Positions 12,152 through 28,281 of a DNA stretch of 64,000 nucleotides are shown here, piece after piece. Source of the DNA: Labia minor (taxonomy: Eukaryota; Arthropoda; Insecta; Dermaptera; Spongiphoridae); NCBI GenBank assembly GCA_963082975.1, contig OY720348.1:18653146-18717145 (forward strand), in the 5' to 3' direction. The position numbers and the translations under genes are program-made. Position 1 is the stretch's first letter; every line of letters starts with the position of its first letter. Below the pieces are notes generated by a model. The model ran no database searches. It had not been told where the DNA came from and was given only the letters and a program-made list of their open reading frames with translations.

Positions 12152-13112
12152 GCTTCAAACGCTTCAAACAAATAAGAGTTATGTTTATGTTTTATGTTTT
12201 TTCAGCACATGCATACAAACTTTCTACAAAAAAAAAACAATCAAACAAAAATATTAAACAAAAACGATATACCACGCGTAGATTACAGAGGCAAAGTTAT
12301 CTTGTGAGAAGATATTTTTTGAATCATACCAATTTAATATTAAATTTTAAACAATCATAAGTTAAACCATATGAATAACATTTGACAATTATTAACAATT
12401 ACAACATACATCCATTATTATTATTATATTATATACACAAGAATTATTAATATCATATTATCAAACTTTTTAAAATTTATTTTAAATATTATAAATATAA
12501 TTTAATATTATATTTATTTTGTCGTTTTAATGTTATAGTATGTTGGAAGTTGTGGCCAGTTGTGGCTATCCTGATCGTTTCACGTATGTAAATTTTCTGC
12601 TTTCATTCTAAAAGAATAGTATGAGCCACTGTGAGATAGTACAAAGACGCCATTTGTTCTATATTGTTCAGTTTAATTTGTGATTAATTGATTTGTGTTA
12701 ATTCCAACTCAATGGATCACTATAACATTGTTCATTATAGTGCATATTTTCTTCGCACATATCAGTAAATTTATATTTATGAAGTTATATAAATTCAATA
12801 ATTCTCATTTTAATTAGTCACAAAAATGAAACACTTTTTCATCGAAACACATAATATGTTTATTTTAATTCAAGTGACACCACACGAATTGTCAATTTAA
12901 GTAATCACTTGTAAAGAATCCATGTTTTTGAGATTCAAATCTCATGTCATAATCTATTTTATTCCGAATGTTTTTTAACCAGCATTCTACATCCTATCAA
13001 TTTTCATTTATTTTAAAAATGATTTTGTGTCCAAATAAACAATTGTTTCATTTTGAGAATTATTATAGAAGCTGATGATATCTATTTTGTGGAGTGAGCA
13101 TATCATTCTTGT
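12152..13112. other. AT-rich region upstream of PTEN
   Basis: No gene was recognised. The last few hundred bases should include the PTEN promoter and 5' UTR. An in-frame TGA at 13095-13097 lies just before the PTEN ATG. Confidence 0.4.
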
Positions 13113-17217
<4,105 letters not shown>

Positions 17218-20200
17218 ATTATTTTTCGTTTTTTTTTTAATTTATATATACATATATATATATATATATAAAATATATATAAATATATATATATATAATT
17301 ATATTAAATAAATATATAAATATTTTATTTTATATAAATATGTTGCTGGCAATAAGTGAAATTCAGGTAGGCTAATAAGTGTCTTTCTATAAATGTCATT
17401 TTAAACATATTTTGATTATAAATTTTTATATAATCTATATTTTTCAATATGTAAGATATAATATTACTATTGAAATAATTGATTTTAATTAATGATTATT
17501 ATTATTAATATTGAGTAAAAAATATTATATATATATATCTACCTATCTATCTATTTATATTTGTATATTTTTAGATAAATAGCTATAGGTATATGTATAT
17601 ATATTATATTTAAACAGAGAGAGAGAGAGATATTAGTTGAATTAATAAATTTATTCATAAATAAAATATTAGATTTCATCAATATTATATGTATTAATAA
17701 AAAACTAGCAGAATATGCTGATTAAAAGATTTTTCCATTGGATAATCAAAATGAGCTATAATAAAATATAAAATTTGTTTAGTATTAATTCATTTCATTA
17801 AAATATTATGCGATACGTTTTTACAAAATAAATTAGTTAACTATATTACAAATTACTACAAAATAATTTAATACTATTTTTATATATAACTTGAGAAAAA
17901 ATAACAAATGTAGAATGACGAAGATAGTAAATTAGAAATCACGTAAAATATAAAAAAAATTATTATTTTCAGAAATTATGTTTTAGGAAAATATTTTTAT
18001 TTAATCAATATATTTCGTTAAATAATATCCCAATAAGATTTCAATATAATAATACTTGGAACGAATTCAATGTTTAAAAATGTTTGTTTAATGTTACATA
18101 TTTTATTATTAATATTAATATATTTTTTTTTTTTATTTTTTTTTATTTTGTACATATTGTAAATTTCACTCTTGGCCGGTAACATAAATCTATATTTATC
18201 TATCTCTTTAAATATTTATATATAATTTTTCCAAATATTAGTATGTAACATCTATTAATTTAATTTTTTAATTACATTCGCTGGTAAACAATTAATAGTG
18301 CATTAAATTAAATATAATGGATCTCGGTAAACCCAAGGTCAACAAACCAGTGAGAGACCCACAGTCCGGGTCATTCCAAGCTTGTACAAATTAAAAATTA
18401 ATTAGTCAATAGAAATAGGACTAAATATATTTAGTATATTAAGTTAAGACTTAAATTTTTTATCGAGATTTGCATTATATTATAAAAAACTTCGAATCGA
18501 TTGAATTGTGTAGATATAAATAAAAAAAATAAAAAAAATAAAAATAAAAAAAAACAAAAACAAAAAACAAAAAATATCTATCTACTTTTGGTATAATATA
18601 TTCAACTGTAATAACGTAATCATTTTTTTATGAAAACTGATAAAATCTTAGATGAACAACGATCATGATTTATGTACTATAAATGTAAAGTGATGTTTCG
18701 GATATTCTTGAAAAAAATTTCAGCCTAAATTTTAGATAAAAACTAAATCAAAATTTCTTAGAGATTTTAATCACTTTTTCAAAACTTATGATAACCAACG
18801 CACCGAATCTTCTATAAAAAACAAGAATAAATGGAAAAAAAAATTTGATCAAAAATAAGATAGAATGTTTTTGATACTAATCTTAATTTTTTAAAAAAAT
18901 TTTATTAGATTAAAAATAGATATTGAGTTTCTGCGGTTGAATTTTAGTACTTATTTATTAGTTTTAAAAGGTACAAAATTAATGTTATTGTTAATTTCTA
19001 AATTTTCTTTATATATATATAAAATTTCATTAATTTGAAAGTAGAAAATAAAAAATATTGATTATAATAAAAATTATTATAAATAAATAAAAATAAATGA
19101 ATTCTTATTGAATATAATAAATAAATTTGGACACCAAATTTAAAATTTAGGATTTTTTCAATTCAAAATCTGGATTAAAATTTTTTATTAATATTATTCT
19201 ATATAATAATTTAAATATCTTACACTTATGCAATATCTATCAATAATTGTAAGAAAATATATTTGAGAAAATTCAATAAAATGAAAATAAAAAAAAATAT
19301 TTTTTAAATTAATTTTATAAAAAGTCAAATCATACTTATTTGTGTCACTATTTTTAAAAGAATTACTTATGAATAATTAAAAATTGAATTAAAAAAAAGG
19401 GAATTTTACACTATATAAAATAACCAAATGTAGTATGTATTTTTTGTTGTATTTGTATGGTTAAAAAGGAAATTTAGAAATCTTAAATTTATGTTTTAAT
19501 TCAAATGAAGCATATATTAAAAATAATAAAACTTTGTACCTTTTTCTTAAAATAATTTTTAATGCAGGTTCTTTTCTATGAAATATAGATATCTCCGCAG
19601 ATTCCAATAGAATAAATAGTACATTTATTATTATTTAATTAAATAAAAGGCTTTGTTATAATCAAAATCATATTGTTCCTTATTATCAATTTGAAAGTTT
19701 TGAAAAAAAAAAAAGTTTAGTTTTTTCAATTCAAGTATTTTGCTATTTTCACACATTATCCCATTATTTTGGAAATAAAAATTAAAAAAAAAAATAATAT
19801 AATTATTTAAACTATTCAGAAAACAAGAAAAAGATTTAAAATAGTCATTTTTTATAAATCTTTATATTATATACATATAATTCTTGATAAAATACGTGAT
19901 ATATAAATTAAACTTATTTTAATATTTTAATAAAAAATATGCAATTAAATTAAAAGCTGTTTATTTATTTTACTCTACTTTTATTAATTTATTCTTCTTA
20001 ATAAGCCAATCATATTTCCATTTTCTTGCTAAAAAAAACAAATAATTTTGGAGAATTTCCACCTTTTTTTCCATTAAATTAAAAAAAATTAATTAGGTAT
20101 ATATCTATTAACAATTATAAAATTAGTACTAATTTATAACTAATAACGATTTCAATTTATTTTAAAGAAGAAAAGCCTGTATAATTTTTAAAATTCGATA

Positions 20201-22049
20201 GTTTTATTAGAATATTTCCCACTTTTAATTTAAACTAAAATAGGATAATTTCAATTTATTTTCAATTCAAAATATTATACTAGATTTAAAGGAATATTAT
20301 CAAAATAATTTATTTATAAATCAATAATAATAAAAAAAAAATTATATGACGTCCATGCAATGGTTTTAGAAAGTTTAAGGAAGTTTCTGGCCACAGCTTT
20401 TCAGGTTTAATCAGGCGCTGACGAATAATTTATCTAAATAGTAATTATTAACAACTATGATACAGAGCCTTGGAATTTTCATTATCTCTCTTTATTGATA
20501 GATATAGTTCAAGCAAGAGAATGGTAAAGGGTAAAAAATTCTATCTGAATTAAATAATTTTCTAATATTGTATGAATATATACACAAAGTCATGTTAAAG
20601 GGGGGGGGGGATATTATTTGGGCGCCAAATAAGACGGAAAGTTAGAAAAGGAGTTAAATAAGTTAAATAATTTTAATATGCATTAAAATAAAATATTAAT
20701 AAATAATTTTATTTGTTCCCCGTCAGTGGATATAATAAATTATTCATTACTAAACCAAGTAAATACATTTCGGGGCCCTATTACTCAAAAATATTATCAG
20801 GGTAGCTCCTTAAATTTGTTTTATATATACTCTATATTAAATAAACCATAAACAAACCAATCAGAACTTAGAAAAACAATACTACTAAACATATTTGTTT
20901 ATTTTTAAATACAAAATAAAATAAACAATTGAATTTTGAGGATATTAATATACTATATTTTTATTTTTTATTGATTGTTTTGTATTGATTTAGTCAGCAA
21001 TTTAAACAATTCCATTAAAATTTTGGGAAGATGGGATGGGAGGGGGTGCTCATTTTATTTTTCGTCCTGTGCACAGTTTTGTCTTACCACGGCCCTTGAT
21101 ATACATATATAGATGTTTTTAAAAATTTGTTTACCATTTTTTCATTCCTTCATAAACAGTTTATTTATATATTAATTCCTGATAAAACAATGGTAGCATC
21201 TAATCAGACGGATTCATCAATTTAATTAATATTAATCTACTATAATCCTTCAATTTTTATGATTGTTATTTTAAAGTATAATGGGGCAAACAAACTTCTT
21301 TACTTCTTTCCTCGTTTTGAAAGACTGAGCCGTTGCCTGTGCAGTGAGGAGTGTATTATATATTTAACGGATGTGTGTGGTTTCCCTCTTATCTAATTTG
21401 GATCTAAAACTAACTTTAATTACAAATTTAATTCTATCATTTTGTTATATTTTGAAATATTATATTCTTTCATATACAATGATTATAAAATTATATTGAT
21501 GAAATCAAAAGTATATATATATATAATATTATATATTATCATATAACATCATTACTGCATCTACATTTATCTAAATTATTCTCCAAAAGTTTTAATTTAT
21601 TTACCTTCTAATTTTTGTAAATACTAAAATATAATTATTAATATAATAGAATGATGAAAGGTGTTGATTGACTTAAAATAAGATTAATTCTTTTAAATGT
21701 TAAAAAAATTGATTTTTTTTATTTAAAAAAAAAAAAAAAGAAAAAAAAATTAACTTAATGAATTATTTCCAATACGGAATTATTAACTGGATAGCTTTGT
21801 TTTGCCGCTTGATCATGTCTCATTAAAATTAACCAATTCTATTGGTTTAATTTATGTATATAGCATGCTACAATATGATCATATTTTTAATCATTGATCC
21901 CTTATATCCCTATCATTTTACTTTAAATTAAACTACAGGATAAAATTATCACATACTAAAAAAATAATGATTAATTTTCAAATACCTAATAAATAAAAAA
22001 AATTATAAAATAATAAGAATTTTTTAAATATAATTTTATAAATTTTTAC
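17218..22049. other. AT-rich gene desert
   Basis: About 4.8 kb without a supportable gene. It holds (TA)n tracts near 17240-17310 and 17530, poly-A/T runs and a G10 run at 20601. A small GC-richer patch at 18316-18385 contains GACCC..GGGTC and is unidentified. The 20590-21110 segment, bounded by a GGGG-rich left side and CACGGCCCTT on the right, may be an old transposon, but no target duplication could be found. Confidence 0.4.
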
Positions 22050-22057
22050 GATTATCG

Positions 22058-22278
22058 CAGTGATTATCGCACTTTAGTGTGCCGCGAGATTACGAGGCTC
22101 TTAGACTTTTTTTTCAAAATTTTTTTCAATCTGGCTCTAAAAAAAAAGGTAAAACATTTTTGGGATTACTTTTTTGCAATATGGTAAACTTTGACACTTA
22201 TCTTTTTCTTTGTGTGCCGCCAACTTTTTAAACCGTTAAAAGTGTGCCGCGGTAAAAAAAAAAGGTTGAGAATCACTG
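22058..22278. mobile_element. hAT-type MITE, left member of an inverted pair
   Basis: The element runs from CAGTGATTATCGCACTTT to GTTGAGAATCACTG and contains GTGTGCCGCGGTAAAA near its right end. It is the reverse-complement relative of the copy at 22294-22530, with a small deletion near its left terminus. The 8 bases before it are GATTATCG (22050-22057). Only 15 bp separate it from the second copy. Confidence 0.85.
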
Positions 22279-22293
22279 TTCTATACGATAATC

Positions 22294-22530
22294 CAGTGAT
22301 TCTCAACCTTTTTTTTTACCGCGGCACACTTTTAACGGTTTAAAAATTTGGCGGCAGAGACAAAAATAAGTGTAAAAGTTTACTATATTGAAAAAAGTGG
22401 TCTCAAAAACGGTTTACCTTTTTTTAGAACCAAATTGAAAAAAATTTAGAAAAAAAGTCGGAAATGTTTAAGAGCCTCATAACTCGTGGCACACACTAAA
22501 GTGCCGCGGCACAGTGGTTGAGAATCACTG
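22294..22530. mobile_element. hAT-type MITE, right member of an inverted pair
   Basis: It begins CAGTGATTCTCAACC and ends GGTTGAGAATCACTG. It is inverted relative to the copy at 22058-22278 and the same family as the copy at 24301-24506. The 8 bases after it are GTATAGAA (22531-22538). The 15-bp spacer between the pair (22279-22293) is TTCTATACGATAATC, the reverse complement of the two outer flanks joined; see the findings. Confidence 0.88.
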
Positions 22531-22769
22531 GTATAGAAATAATAATTTTTTTTTTTATTGACAATTAATTATAAATTTTTCCATATTAAAATTAATTATC
22601 TATAATTTGTATATATTTATATTTTATTTGCTTTATTATTAGATTTCATAAATGAAAATAGTGTAATCCTCTTCCATCAGTTTATAAAATTTACAATTTA
22701 ATTTCCCTTCTATATAAGATTATTAACTTTTAATATTGAAATTGATAAATATATGATAAATAATTTTAC

Positions 22770-22935
22770 CTGCTTGGCTCGACCTATGCATACTCTGAGT
22801 TCTTCTGCTTGATGATTTTGGCTTGATTTCAGGTGAATCTACCTATTTGTGACTTGGTATCCTCTTTTTCCTCGTACGTGTGTGGCACACGTAGGTCCTT
22901 TGTTCGTCTCAGAAGCTTCTTGCTGAAGATTATTG
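22770..22935. other. GC-richer exon-like island, strand unclear
   Basis: This 165-bp patch stands out from its AT-rich surroundings. On the minus strand it is bounded by AATCTTCAG and by GCAG followed by GTAAAA, and short frames read GKRGYQVTNR-stop or KPKSSSRRTQSMHRSSQA. On the plus strand, after TTGATTTCAG, a frame of about 45 codons reads VNLPICDLVSSFSSYVCG. No reading crosses the whole patch without a stop. It may be a terminal exon, a noncoding exon or a transposon scrap. Confidence 0.25.
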
Positions 22936-23693
22936 TAATATTAATGTTGTGTTCTTAATATTTATTTATTTATTTTTTCAGCCCTATTTTTTATGTCGTT
23001 AACTTAAAACTATCCATGTAATTGTTTTATTTTTAATTTTCAAAATAACAATATATATATATATATGCATATATATATGCATATATATATATATATATAA
23101 TAAAAAAAAGAGTATAATATGAATAATCGTTAAATAACATATCAAATGAAACAAAATAGAAAAAAAAACGTTCAAATTTACCTATGTTATTAATAGTCAT
23201 CTAAAAGAATTATTTTAAAATTTAAGGATGTTTTTTTTTTTAATTTTATTTTTTTAATTTAATTCTATATCAAAGTTATAAAATTCACTAATTATTAGAG
23301 CACTAATTATTTTTTAATTTCACTTGTTTTTTTAATCAATAAATAACTTTTTTTTTTTAATATTATCCAATGGACAATATTAATTCTTACCACTAGACCA
23401 GTGCTTTAATTAAAATGCTATATATGTGGAAAATAATATATAGTATATTATTCTGGAAAAAATTTTATATTTTACATTTATTTTTAAATAATCATTTGAA
23501 AAATAATATATTATTTATTTCATTAAACTATTTATTTTGCTGTTTTTTTTTTTTAATTTATATGTTGATTGTAATTGAAGTTTTAAATAAGGTAGATGAA
23601 ATTACATGAATAGTTTAAGATTATTAATAGAAACAAAAAATATTTTAATTTGTAGATATTAAATTGTTAAAGCTTTGGTGGTTGTTTTTATTT

Positions 23694-23930
23694 ATAAGGG
23701 AAGTTTATAAATAAAACCACATATTGATATTTTATTGTAAATTTATTCAAAAAACAACAAAAAATACAAAACGTTTCGATTGCCGACACTGGACGCTCGG
23801 ACAGTTCAGTCGCTTGATAACGATTGCAGAAGTAGCAATCGAAACGTGTATTTTTTGTTGTTTTTTTGAATAAATTTATAATAAAATATCAATATGTGGT
23901 TTTATTTACTAAATTCCCTTATAAATATTT
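23694..23930. repeat. Palindromic (foldback) repeat
   Basis: The arms (about 95-100 bp each) pair from TAAGGGAA to TTCCCTTA. They include ACCACATATTGATATTTTAT / ATAAAATATCAATATGTGGT and CGTTTCGATTGC / GCAATCGAAACG. The 55-bp loop (about 23788-23842) is GC-richer (ACTGGACGCTCGGACAGTTC). No coding capacity or target duplication was recognised. The nature of the element is unknown. Confidence 0.75.
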
Positions 23931-24020
23931 TAATTATAATAATTGTATTGTTTATAATTCGAATATTTTTCTTAATTAAAATTGAATAATATAATTTTAA
24001 ATATAACATATAATTTAAAG

Positions 24021-24750
24021 ATTAGTTGGGTGGCAGGAGTCAAAAGTGCAAAGCATCATCATTTAAAAAGAATACTCGGAACTCATATTCCTAGTCTTGA
24101 GGAAATGTTTACAATTGCCTCGAAAATTGAAAAGACTTATGTCCAGTATGTGAAGCAGAAACGCGAATTGTTTTTTATTGTTTGTCATTTTATAACTGGT
24201 ACTTTAGAAATGGATTATACATCTGATCATCAAATTAAATTTTCCAAATGGAAACAACATAAACAAATGGTGCAACTATTTTGGAAAAGATGGTCTAAGG
24301 CAGTGATTCTCAACCACTGTGCCGCGGCACTTTGTGTGCAGCGGGATTATGAGGCTCTTAAACATTACCGACTTTTTTTCTAAATTTTCTTAAAAAAAAC
24401 CCCACTTTTTTCAATATGGTAAACTTCTACATTTATCTTTTTCTTTTAATTTTGAAACCGTTAAAATTGTGCCGCGGTAAAAAAAAAAAAAGGTTGAGAA
24501 TCACTGGTCTAAGGAATATTTACAAACACTAATGAAATGTTACAAAAATTATACCATCCAAGAAAAATACGTGTCGGTTAACGATATTGTCATAGTAAAG
24601 GAAGATAATTCCTTCCCTATAAGATGGTCATTAGGTCGTTTGTTGGAAGTAGACCCTGGTGATGATAAAACAATCAGAGTATACAAAGTGGTAATGAACC
24701 TAAATGAATATATTAGACCAGTTAATCAACTAATTCCAAATGATGATTGA
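24021..24750 (+). pseudogene. BEL/Pao retrotransposon integrase C-terminus, interrupted by a MITE
   Basis: The frame at 23982-24383 reads WVAGVKSAKHHHLKRIL and PSLEEMFTIASKIE, then FSKWKQHKQMVQLFWKRWSK. After the MITE at 24301-24506 the same protein resumes at about 24515 with EYLQTLMKCYKNY, followed by SVNDIVIVKEDNSFP and LGRLLEVDPGDD to a stop at 24750. This is the integrase end plus DUF5641 region of a BEL/Pao polyprotein. It is a fossil: apart from the MITE, no upstream RT lies on this strand. Confidence 0.8.
24301..24506. mobile_element. hAT-type MITE inserted in a BEL/Pao fragment
   Basis: The 206-bp element runs from CAGTGATTCTCAACC to GGTTGAGAATCACTG. It is flanked by a perfect 8-bp duplication, GTCTAAGG (24293-24300 and 24507-24514). 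Removing it and one duplication rejoins the BEL/Pao frame (RWSK to EYLQTL), which proves the insertion boundary. It is the same family as the pair at 22058-22530. Confidence 0.95.
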
Positions 24751-25488
24751 TTTCTATAATTTCCTAAGAAAAGGAAGGAATAATGTTTACGCTGTAAAAT
24801 TGTAATTTAAATCAGGTTGGAGAAAAACTTTAAATTAAATTAATTTAGTGTAATTTGATTCTAATATTGGTAATTATATATATATATATATATATATAAT
24901 TAATTAATAATGGTTCATTGATAATATATATAAACAAATTAATTTTATATAAAATCGTTTAACGGAGAAAGAATAAATTTTCATAAAAGAAACAACAAGA
25001 ATAGAATGATTATAACGAAAATACCAATCAAATGGAATTGAAATATTTATTAATGAATCAAACCACATTGCAGATTATATTAATTAGATGTATCGAGATG
25101 AGTGGGTTATAAAAATTATATTTGAACAGAAATTTATTATTTGAAAATATAAGTGTTTAATATTCGTGAATTTATACTAATTTAAATTGTTAGAATACAA
25201 CTAATCTTTAAGTTATATTATATTTAAAATTATATATTAAATTTTAATTAAGAAAAATATTATAATTATAAACAATACAATTATTATTAAAATATTTGTT
25301 GTTTCTATTAAAAATTTTAAACTATTCATGTAATAACTATTCATCTTCCTTATTTAAACTTAAATTACAGTCTACATATATATAAATAAAAAACTAGCAA
25401 AATAAAGGTTAGTGAAATAAACATTGGTCCTTCGGGACGGATTAAATTATTAAAAAATTGTTTTTCATAATACAAAACAAAATGACAT
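24751..25488 (+). repeat. BEL/Pao LTR-like region and leader with primer-site-like motif
   Basis: This lies between the pol 3' end (24750) and a leader at about 25408-25488 containing GGTTAGTGAA, then TTGGTCCTTCGGGACGGATT. The same leader occurs in reverse complement at 29380-29455. The segment 24893-25028 also recurs inverted at 29450-29585. The order pol end, single LTR, leader is what recombination between tandem copies produces. LTR ends were not resolved to the base. Confidence 0.6.
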
Positions 25489-25728
25489 TCTTTTAATATG
25501 ATATGTTGCGGTATGACATAATTTACGTTGATAGCTGCTTTATTCATGTGTGTCCGATTCCAAATAATCATTTAAAAATTCATTATATAATTGTTTTATT
25601 TCGGGATTTTTATTTATACGTTTATGTAAATTAAAACATTGTTTCTTAGTTAAAGATTTATTATCGTTTAGTGTTATTGAATCTGATTTAAAAGGTAATG
25701 CAACAATATAATATATCTACCATTAGAA

Positions 25729-26410
25729 CAGGCCTGGCCAACCCGCGGCTCAAAAAAATCAAAAAAAATCAAAATGAATTCAAATAAAATATAAATTAAC
25801 AAATATCGCACACACTCTCTGAATGGTTAATTTGATTTATTATTTTTACTCTATTTATAAAAAACAAAAACAAATGAACACATTAGTTGATTAAATTAAT
25901 ATAGTTTTAGAGTTTTGGTGTTTTTTGATTATTTTGAATATCCCCTTATAGCAGGCCCGGCCAACCCGCAGCCCTCGGGCCGCATGCGGCCCACCGTGAA
26001 AAATTGTGCGGCCCGCCAGTCAACTTTATATTTCTTTTGTAACTTTCATTTCTCGTCTGTATATTCAAAAACAGAATATAATTGAAATAATTATAATAAA
26101 TTAATTTTTTCATTTAAAATATGTTCTACAATTTTTAAACTACATATTTGATTCCATAAAAAGGAAGAAAAAAGTTAGAAATAATAGTAATTAATAGAGA
26201 ATATATTTTTTTTATTTTAAATTGTTATTATTATTTTTATTTAAAAAAAAGTAGCCGAAAAATAATAAATAAAAACATTAAACATTAAGCATCAAGAAAG
26301 TATTAAAAGCGTTTTTTAATACATTGTTGCACGTTTCCCTAAAATGCGGTCCCTGTAGCATTGCTCGTAATCAAAGAGGCCCATGGAGTCATTTGGGTTG
26401 GCCAGGGCTG
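25729..26410. mobile_element. hAT-type element with internal tandem 5' end, in BEL/Pao pol
   Basis: The terminal repeats are CAGGCCTGGCCAACCCGC and GGTTGGCCAGGGCTG. A perfect 8-bp duplication CATTAGAA flanks it (25721-25728 and 26411-26418). A second left-end copy, CAGGCCCGGCCAACCCGC, starts at 25952, so the element contains a partial tandem duplication of its own left end. Removing it rejoins the minus-strand pol reading frame. Confidence 0.9.
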
Positions 26411-26546
26411 CATTAGAATCACGTTTAGTCGTTTCGTTGAATATGCAGATGAGTCAGGAATCGATGAATTTATCTCTTCAGTTTCCCAAAACCTTTCAAT
26501 AATTCATTTAACTTGTTTCTTATTAATAATATTGGTGTTAAATATA

Positions 26547-27691
26547 ATAGGTGAAGGAAAAAGTCTTTTCGGTTTTTTTGTACCAATGTGAATGAAATTT
26601 TTCTTTATTGATAATCAATTTTAATCAAGTACATACTGCCCATTATTATCTATGACCTTTTGCCATTTGCCGGGTAATTTCATAATTCCATCGATGTAGA
26701 ACTTCTGTTGTTTACTGGCAAAAAATTCGGTCACAGTGTTTTCGACGGATGTTTTGTTGGCCAATTTTTTTCCATTAAGGAAGTTTTGCAAAGACCGAAA
26801 CAAATGGTAGTCGGATGGCGCAAGGTCTGGACTATATGGTGGATGCATTAAAACTTCCCAAGATGTGTGTGGCTGGACGTTGTCATGATGGTAGACAACA
26901 CCCTTTCTATTGATCAATTCTGGCCGCTTGTTTTGAATTGCTTGCTGTAATCTAGTTAATTGTTCACAGTAGAGAACCGAATTAATAGTTTGGCTAGGTT
27001 GTAGTACCTCATAATAAACTATTCCTTTCCAATCCCACCATACACACAACATAACCTTATTGGCCGTCAATCCAATATTCTCGTATTTTATCCATTTTTC
27101 ATCGCCCGTCACAACTTGCTTGAGAAATGGGTCGATTTCATTACGTTTTAACAACATTTCACTCATAGAAATTCGATCAATTACATTTTTTTGTGTTAAA
27201 TCGTGCGGCACCCAAATATGGAGTATTTTTGAGGGGCCAGCCTTTTTTAAATGATTCCAAACAGTTTTCTGATCGATGTTTAGTGCGTACGCGATGTTTT
27301 GAGTTCTTGCATGCCGGTTTAACTCCGCCAGTTGCAGAATTTCATCGGCTTTTTCAGTGACTGGCCGGCCAGAGCGAGGTGCATCTTTCACATCGAAATT
27401 TCCAAAACGGAATCGATTAAACCAAAGTTGTACGGTACGTTCCGAAACAGCATCCTCACCATAACTGCACAGATTTTCCTGCATGTTTTCGCACCAGATT
27501 TGCCCTTCTTATAATAAAAAAGCGTAACATAACGGATTTCTTCAGAAACTTCACTCATTTTCACACGATTATAACTTTTAACACAAATAACGAATCATTA
27601 AGCGGCCAACAACAAAAATATAACCTGTAATGTCAACTTTAAAACGCGTGTATGCTTGACAAAAACCGAAAATACTTTTTCCTTCACCCAA
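26547..27691 (-). mobile_element. Mariner element (1.15 kb) with terminal repeats and TA duplication
   Basis: The right end ends in CTTTTTCCTTCACCCAA and the left end begins ATAGGTGAAGGAAAAAG. About 28 bp of terminal inverted repeat is visible, with TA on both sides (26545-26546 and 27692-27693). Inside, on the minus strand, is a mariner transposase with one frameshift and two internal deletions. It inserted into the BEL/Pao pol fossil. Confidence 0.9.
26621..27557 (-). pseudogene. Mariner transposase, long open frame but inactivated
   Basis: The original start is the ATG at 27557 (MSEVSEEIRYVTLFYYKKG). A one-base loss near 27462 shifts the frame, after which 287 codons stay open to 26621 (SERTVQLWFNRFR, then VTGDEKWIKYE with the first Asp). 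HHDN carries the second Asp and PDLAPSDYHLF the third. Mariner enzymes need a D,D34D spacing, but here only 23 residues separate the last two Asp because 11 residues are missing in frame. A second in-frame gap of about 20 residues follows KWIKYEN. The C-terminus (GQYVLD) is present. Confidence 0.9.
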
Positions 27692-28281
27692 TACTTAATT
27701 TTAAAAAATGATCTAACCAAATTTAGTTTTGATCCCGACCAAGTCATTATTCTGTTTGGGTGCTTCATCGAATAACAATATTTGTGACATTAAATCAGAA
27801 TCTATTAATAAATCAATTTCTTTTGTTTTGTAAAATTCATTATCAAATAATGATGTTTTATTACTTTCTGCATTTACAAATAAAATTTTTTTCTAATTTA
27901 TTTTCTGTATATTCGAATTATATTTAGGGTAGAATAACGTATTATCATTAATTCTTTGGTTATTTTTCACGAATTTAATTAATAATTCTAATGAAGGAAA
28001 GTTTTCTTCTATAAAAATCGATTTAAATTTTTTCCTTAATTCATTGTCTATAGTCAATATACTCCATGAAAATATTAAAAAAACCTGCTAAATTTTCAAT
28101 CTTTTTTAAACAATTCAAATTTGTTTCAAATATTTGTAAAAATCTATTTATATCATCACTATTATTTTTGAAACTGTTTCTAGAGCAACTTAACATTCAG
28201 TTGGTAAAATTTTTCTAGAATGGGAGAGGAAAGAATGGCTAAAAATACATTGGTGGGGAGACCGATTGGGAAACGTCTGTC

